NCBI GenBank assembly: GCA_022985045.1 | Contig: CM040970.1 | Span: 17,406,204-17,470,203, forward strand | Reading direction: 5' to 3' | Origin: Macadamia tetraphylla | Lineage: Eukaryota; Streptophyta; Magnoliopsida; Proteales; Proteaceae | DNA length: 64,000 nt | In this document: positions 60,149 through 64,000 of the stretch, piece after piece | Numbering within the stretch: position 1 is the first letter of the stretch | Layout: every line of letters starts with the position of its first letter | Translations under genes and position numbers: made by a program | Notes under the pieces: generated by a model | Databases searched by the model: none | The model's input: only the letters and a program-made list of their open reading frames with translations | Told to the model about the DNA's origin: nothing

Positions 60149-60299
60149 CAAGGGTGTATTCGATGCACAAAGCTTTCTCACATGTATGAGGTCCAGGGGA
60201 TGAAAACTACATAATCATACCTGAGAATGTCGAGAGACTATTTTAACTATTTGACGTCCAAATCACAACATTCGTATTTTACCGTTGAACCAAGCGTGC

Positions 60300-60302
<3 letters not shown>

Positions 60303-60341
<39 letters not shown>
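60303..60341. repeat. (CT)n(TA)n compound microsatellite, second copy
   Basis: About 20 bp of CT followed by about 18 bp of TA, the same order as the tract 200 bp upstream. Confidence 0.95.
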
Positions 60342-60342
<1 letters not shown>

Positions 60343-63059
60343 ATCAGTATATGCTTCCATCATCAGTTTATAATTTTTCATGCTTACGCGAAGGTTAACT
60401 GAAAACGAAAGAGTAGTGAATCATGGCCAATTGTCCATTCTTATAAATAGTTTTCTTATGGGGGTTGTCTAAGGAAACAAGTTCAATTATAAGTTTTTTT
60501 TTTTTTTCTTTTTTTTTTTTAAAGCAGACAAAGTAGTATTAAAAAGTAGTATTAAACAAGCGTATGTGCATTTCCTAAGTCTATATAGTTACTAGAGTTT
60601 TCACTTTCATTCCGATCGATCTGGTTACCAAACCTTTGGTGGTGTTTAAGGTGGAGATCATGTGGGTCCAGTTGGTTGGGTATCACTCACTCTCATCTCT
60701 CCAAAACCACCACATCATTTATTTCCTTCGTCACTTTATTGGTTTGGTAGAAAAAGACAATCTTTCTCTCTATTCTTTTATTTATTCCTCTCTCATTCAA
60801 TTCCCTGAGTCAAAGGAAATGAAACAGAGCTAATAAACCTATGCTTATTTCTTCAATTATTAAAATTCTTTTTATGAATATTTATAATGTTCTATTTTTC
60901 AACAATAGATCCAGGAAGAGGTAATTTGCTGCAAAAGAGGGAAAAGATGAAAAAAACCATAAATACAGGGAAAGGTTTTCTGAAAGGCAGTGGTCTTTAT
61001 GTTAATGCAAAGGTAATATGTATATTCACCAAAGCATAAATGTTTTGAGTAGGATTTTTGCCTTTCAATAGAGATAGATTGATTATTTTGTTCCCTCTAT
61101 GTTTGGGTGTAAAGCTATGTTGCCTTTTAGGAATCTTTTTCCAATATTATTATTAAGGATAGGGATAGGCAACACCATCCACGTGCGACAAGATAGCAGG
61201 TAGTACCAATGGGGGCACAAGACAAAGCATCATACAAGAACAGTAGGGGGAAGAGAGAAGAAAATAGTGTGCGTTAGCTTGTGGCACGTGTGTGGTGTGC
61301 CCAAACTTTTCCCTTATTGTTATTATAGAAAAAGAAGCTTGAAAGGGTTTGTACTCATACACATAACTGGCTGAATGACCACCCTATCCTTCATAGAAGT
61401 AGAAAATCCTACCCCTATTGATGCTGTTGTTCGCACCCCTATTAGCCCCATGCTGGCATAAAGTCTATGTTGTCTTTCTAAAGAACCCTCTCCCTATTAT
61501 CATTAGGGAAATTGTCTCAAGTCTCACATTGAAAATTTCAATTAGAAGCTTCAAAGGTGTGGGCATTTCTACTTTTCATGGGGAATTGTGCAATCATTTT
61601 GCCCATCTCGATTCTTGACGTAACCTTATACTCTCGGATAAAAAACATTATTATTAAAGTTTTACTTAATAATAATAAATATTTAATAAAACTTACTTTT
61701 TTTAAGAAAAAATATAAAAAATCTATAAATATTTTGTAATAAGAAATCATAGTTTTTTTTTTTTTTTTAAGGAACAAGAAATCATAGTTATGGGAATCTT
61801 AGCTTCTTCTTCTCTTTTCCAAATCTTTAAGGATCAAACCGATTGCAATCAATTTCAAGTCAATTTTGATTCCCTTCCTCTCTTCATGCTAGTAGTAAAT
61901 GCACATACATACATGAGACCAGAACCAGAAGTCAGATTGCCAAAGAAAGAACTACATAAGCAGAAGCAGAAAGCTATAATAATGTGATGGAAATCCAAAA
62001 AAACTTCCATTTCTCCCTAATTTCTATTCTTTTTCCTCAAGGAACAGAGCAGCCGAAGAGATGTTGCAGAGAAGAATAAAGTGGTTCTTCTCCCTCGAAT
62101 CTTATCTTCCCTTTTGCTTTCTCCTCCTCCGACAAATACAATGGAGTCTCTCTTTGAGTTTCTACTTTCAAAAGCTTTATCAAGAAGAAGCTACTAAAGA
62201 TGTTAATATTATCAAAAACAAAAGGGCAAAAGAAGGATTTTTTTTTTTTTTTTTTAATATTTTTTGGGCAAAGTATCTAACTTTTTACATGTTCTGACTT
62301 CCAGCTCGATCTCCACCACAAAGTACTTCTGGGTTTTGGATTATCTACTGTATCTTCTTGTCCTCTTGAAACCCATCAATGTCGGATTCAGGTGCTCATC
62401 CGTGACATATCTGACAAATTTGTTGATAAAAACGATGCTTCAAATGTAGTTTCAGAAGTTTCTATGGAAATTTAGGTTCAATGTAGTGTTTTTTAGCCAT
62501 TCTTCTTCGAGGATTTTGAAGTTAGATTGCATTTAGAAGCTAGTCTAATTTAGTTAATTGGATTATTCTCTTTTTTGAGTTCAATAGTCTACCTAATCTG
62601 TTTCTGAACTCAAAATGAAGAGGTGGAAGATCGATTAGAAACAAAAACAAGTTTGTTAAATTTAGTTATTTGGATTTGAACCCATCTTTCACATTTCAGG
62701 AGTTAACTTGAATCAGATTACTTGAAGCCTCGAGAGCAGAATTTGATCTATTTCTCTCTTAGCTTTATTGGGTTAGACTTAGCTTAGTGGACAATCCCCT
62801 AAAAAAAGTTATTTTCTTTCTTTGATATCGTAATAATTTATTGCTAATTCCTCTTTATTCCTTGCTTCAAACTGAAATGCTAATCTCTTATTTGTTTATT
62901 ATTTATGGGATCTGTGTTTTGATTTATTTATTTATAGTTGCAGACCTTCTGTGGTCCTGGGTTGCTGAGTTCTGGTAATGGTGGAGTTGTTCTCTTTTAA
63001 TGCGCATTGGAGAAGAATCATTCTTTGAATTGCTTGTTCGTTTCACTGATCAAGCTACT

Positions 63060-64000
63060 ATGGCTAATGCAACCTACCCTTCATACCATCTTCTTGTGTT
63101 CATTGTTTTTCTTCTGATTCCTCATTCAAATCAGTTACAATCCTCTCATGCTCACACCCTTCTGAGAATTAAGCTGCTTTTGAATTTTCCAAAAGTCTTG
63201 AGAAGCTGGAATGAAAATACAGACTTCTGCAACACAGACCCAAATCCGAATTTAACTGTTGTTTGCTATGAAGAAACCATAACTCAGCTTCATATTATTG
63301 GAAACAGGGGAACTCCATCACTGCCAAGGAATTTCTCTATTGATTCTTTCTTCACAACACTCGTTAGGCTTCCCAGCTTAAAAGTCTTGTCTTTGGTATC
63401 TCTAGGTTTATGGGGTCCCTTATCTGGTAAAATCTCTCGTCTTTCTTCACTGGAAATACTAAATGTTAGTTCAAATTTCTTGTCTGGTACAATTCCTCAA
63501 GAGATTTCATCTATGGGGAATCTCCAAACTCTCATACTAGATGATAATATGTTCACCAATAATGTTCCTGATTGGCTTGGTGAGCTTTCAATTTTGGCTG
63601 TACTGAGTTTGAAGAACAATTCTCTGAGTGGACCTCTGCCTAAATCACTAGGAACTATGGAGAATCTTCGAGTACTTTCCGTCTCAATGAATCGGTTATC
63701 TGGACCAGTTCCTGATCTTAGTAGATTAACAAACCTTCAAGTGCTTGATTTGGAAGACAATTATTTGGGACCTCAGTTTCCTAGTTTGGGAAGCAAGCTG
63801 GTTAGGATTGTACTCAGGAAGAACAGGTTTAGCTCTGGGATTCCTTCTGAAGTAAGCTCCTGTTATCAACTTCAATGGCTGGACATCTCTTTCAACAGAT
63901 TTATGGGGCCATTCCCACCTTGGTTGTTTTCTTTGCCTTCTATTACTTATCTGAATGTCGCGGAAAACAAGTTTACTGGATTGCTTTCCATCAACATGTC
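63060..64000 (+). CDS. LRR receptor-like kinase, probable inactive kinase group (partial, runs off the window)
   Basis: From ATG 63060 one frame stays open to the window end (313 codons and two bases). It begins with a signal peptide (YHLLVFIVFLLIPHSNQLQ). A cap region follows with LLRIKLLLNFPKVLRSWNEN and the paired-cysteine region TDFCNTDPNPNLTVVCYEET. Then come at least eight leucine-rich repeats of the plant type: LPSLKVLSLVSLGLWGPLSG, SSLEILNVSSNFLSGTIPQE, NLQTLILDDN, LAVLSLKNNSLSGPLPKSLG, NLRVLSVSMNRLSGPVPDL, NLQVLDLEDN, LQWLDISFNRFMGPFPPWLF and ITYLNVAENKFTGLL. The IGNRGTPSLPRNFS insert before the LRRs is typical of the At3g03770/At5g14210 group, whose kinase domain lacks catalytic residues. 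That domain lies beyond the window, so inactivity is inferred from the family. It would sit at the plasma membrane. Confidence 0.88.
   Translation, partial: MANATYPSYHLLVFIVFLLIPHSNQLQSSHAHTLLRIKLLLNFPKVLRSWNENTDFCNTDPNPNLTVVCYEETITQLHIIGNRGTPSLPRNFSIDSFFTTLVRLPSLKVLSLVSLGLWGPLSGKISRLSSLEILNVSSNFLSGTIPQEISSMGNLQTLILDDNMFTNNVPDWLGELSILAVLSLKNNSLSGPLPKSLGTMENLRVLSVSMNRLSGPVPDLSRLTNLQVLDLEDNYLGPQFPSLGSKLVRIVLRKNRFSSGIPSEVSSCYQLQWLDISFNRFMGPFPPWLFSLPSITYLNVAENKFTGLLSINM

Larger units (their letters stand above)
59816..62940. other. Intergenic region and probable promoter/5' UTR of the LRR kinase
   Basis: No ORF with a recognisable domain. It holds two compound (CT)n(TA)n microsatellites, several A/T tracts (59878-59892, 60498-60520, 61755-61769, 62238-62256), and at 61140-61400 a GC-richer stretch of unknown nature. 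The part from about 62040 on is likely the first untranslated exon and intron of the LRR kinase gene, because the sequence tttatagttgcag (62931-62943) before the start codon looks like a splice acceptor. Confidence 0.4.

Overview
This window is nuclear DNA from a flowering plant, most likely a woody or otherwise repeat-rich eudicot. The reasons are spliced genes of plant-only or plant-typical families, AT-rich introns, CT/GA and TA microsatellites, many Copia LTR retrotransposons, a CACTA transposon with an Au-type SINE, L1-like and RTE-like LINE remains, and a nuclear copy of plastid DNA. The species cannot be named from the sequence.

Host genes. (1) Positions 1134-4891 (+) hold a complete five-exon plant cysteine oxidase (PCO) gene, the oxygen-sensing enzyme of the N-degron pathway. 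It lies downstream of a cluster of five CACGTG G-boxes. (2) Positions 19067-20094 (-) hold the two coding exons of an RTE1-like protein (REVERSION-TO-ETHYLENE SENSITIVITY 1 / TMEM222 family, ethylene receptor regulation). Its 5' untranslated exons appear to reach back to about 23.9 kb, across an intron of about 3.5 kb and a tiny upstream ORF. (3) From 63060 (+) to the window end runs the N-terminal part of a leucine-rich-repeat receptor-like kinase of the probable inactive (At3g03770-like) group. The first two genes belong to oxygen and ethylene signalling, but nothing shows that their closeness is functional.

Region by region: 1-1133 PCO promoter; 1134-5150 PCO; 5.2-6.4 kb microsatellites; 6.75-9.0 kb a decayed antisense ORF resembling a plant mobile domain (PMD) protein; 9.5-12.8 kb LTR-like debris; 13.08-13.43 kb plastid-derived DNA with a broken trnN-GUU; 15.2-16.7 kb a TIR element carrying an arabinogalactan-protein-like gene (Pack-MULE-like); 16.78-17.05 kb an RTE-LINE 3' end; 17.2-18.4 kb a second TIR element inside a TA microsatellite; 19-24 kb the RTE1-like gene; 24.8-52.35 kb a nested block of transposons; 52.4-59.8 kb LTR remains, a solo LTR and two more LINE remnants; 59.8-62.9 kb intergenic; then the LRR kinase.

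The most striking structure is the nested block. One L1-like LINE on the minus strand was cut into four pieces now spread over about 27.5 kb. The insertions are Copia-A (26210-37686, +), a hAT-like MITE (37699-38399, 8-bp target duplication), Copia-B (39339-45879, -, target duplication TTTTA) and Copia-C (46569-51512, -, target duplication CGATC). Copia-A in turn carries a CACTA element (26886-34428), which holds a second LINE fragment and an Au-type SINE, giving four levels of nesting. Copia-A and Copia-B lack an intact pol but share a leader segment of about 240 nt that is duplicated in Copia-A. No CRISPR array, bacterial gene or rRNA gene was seen.
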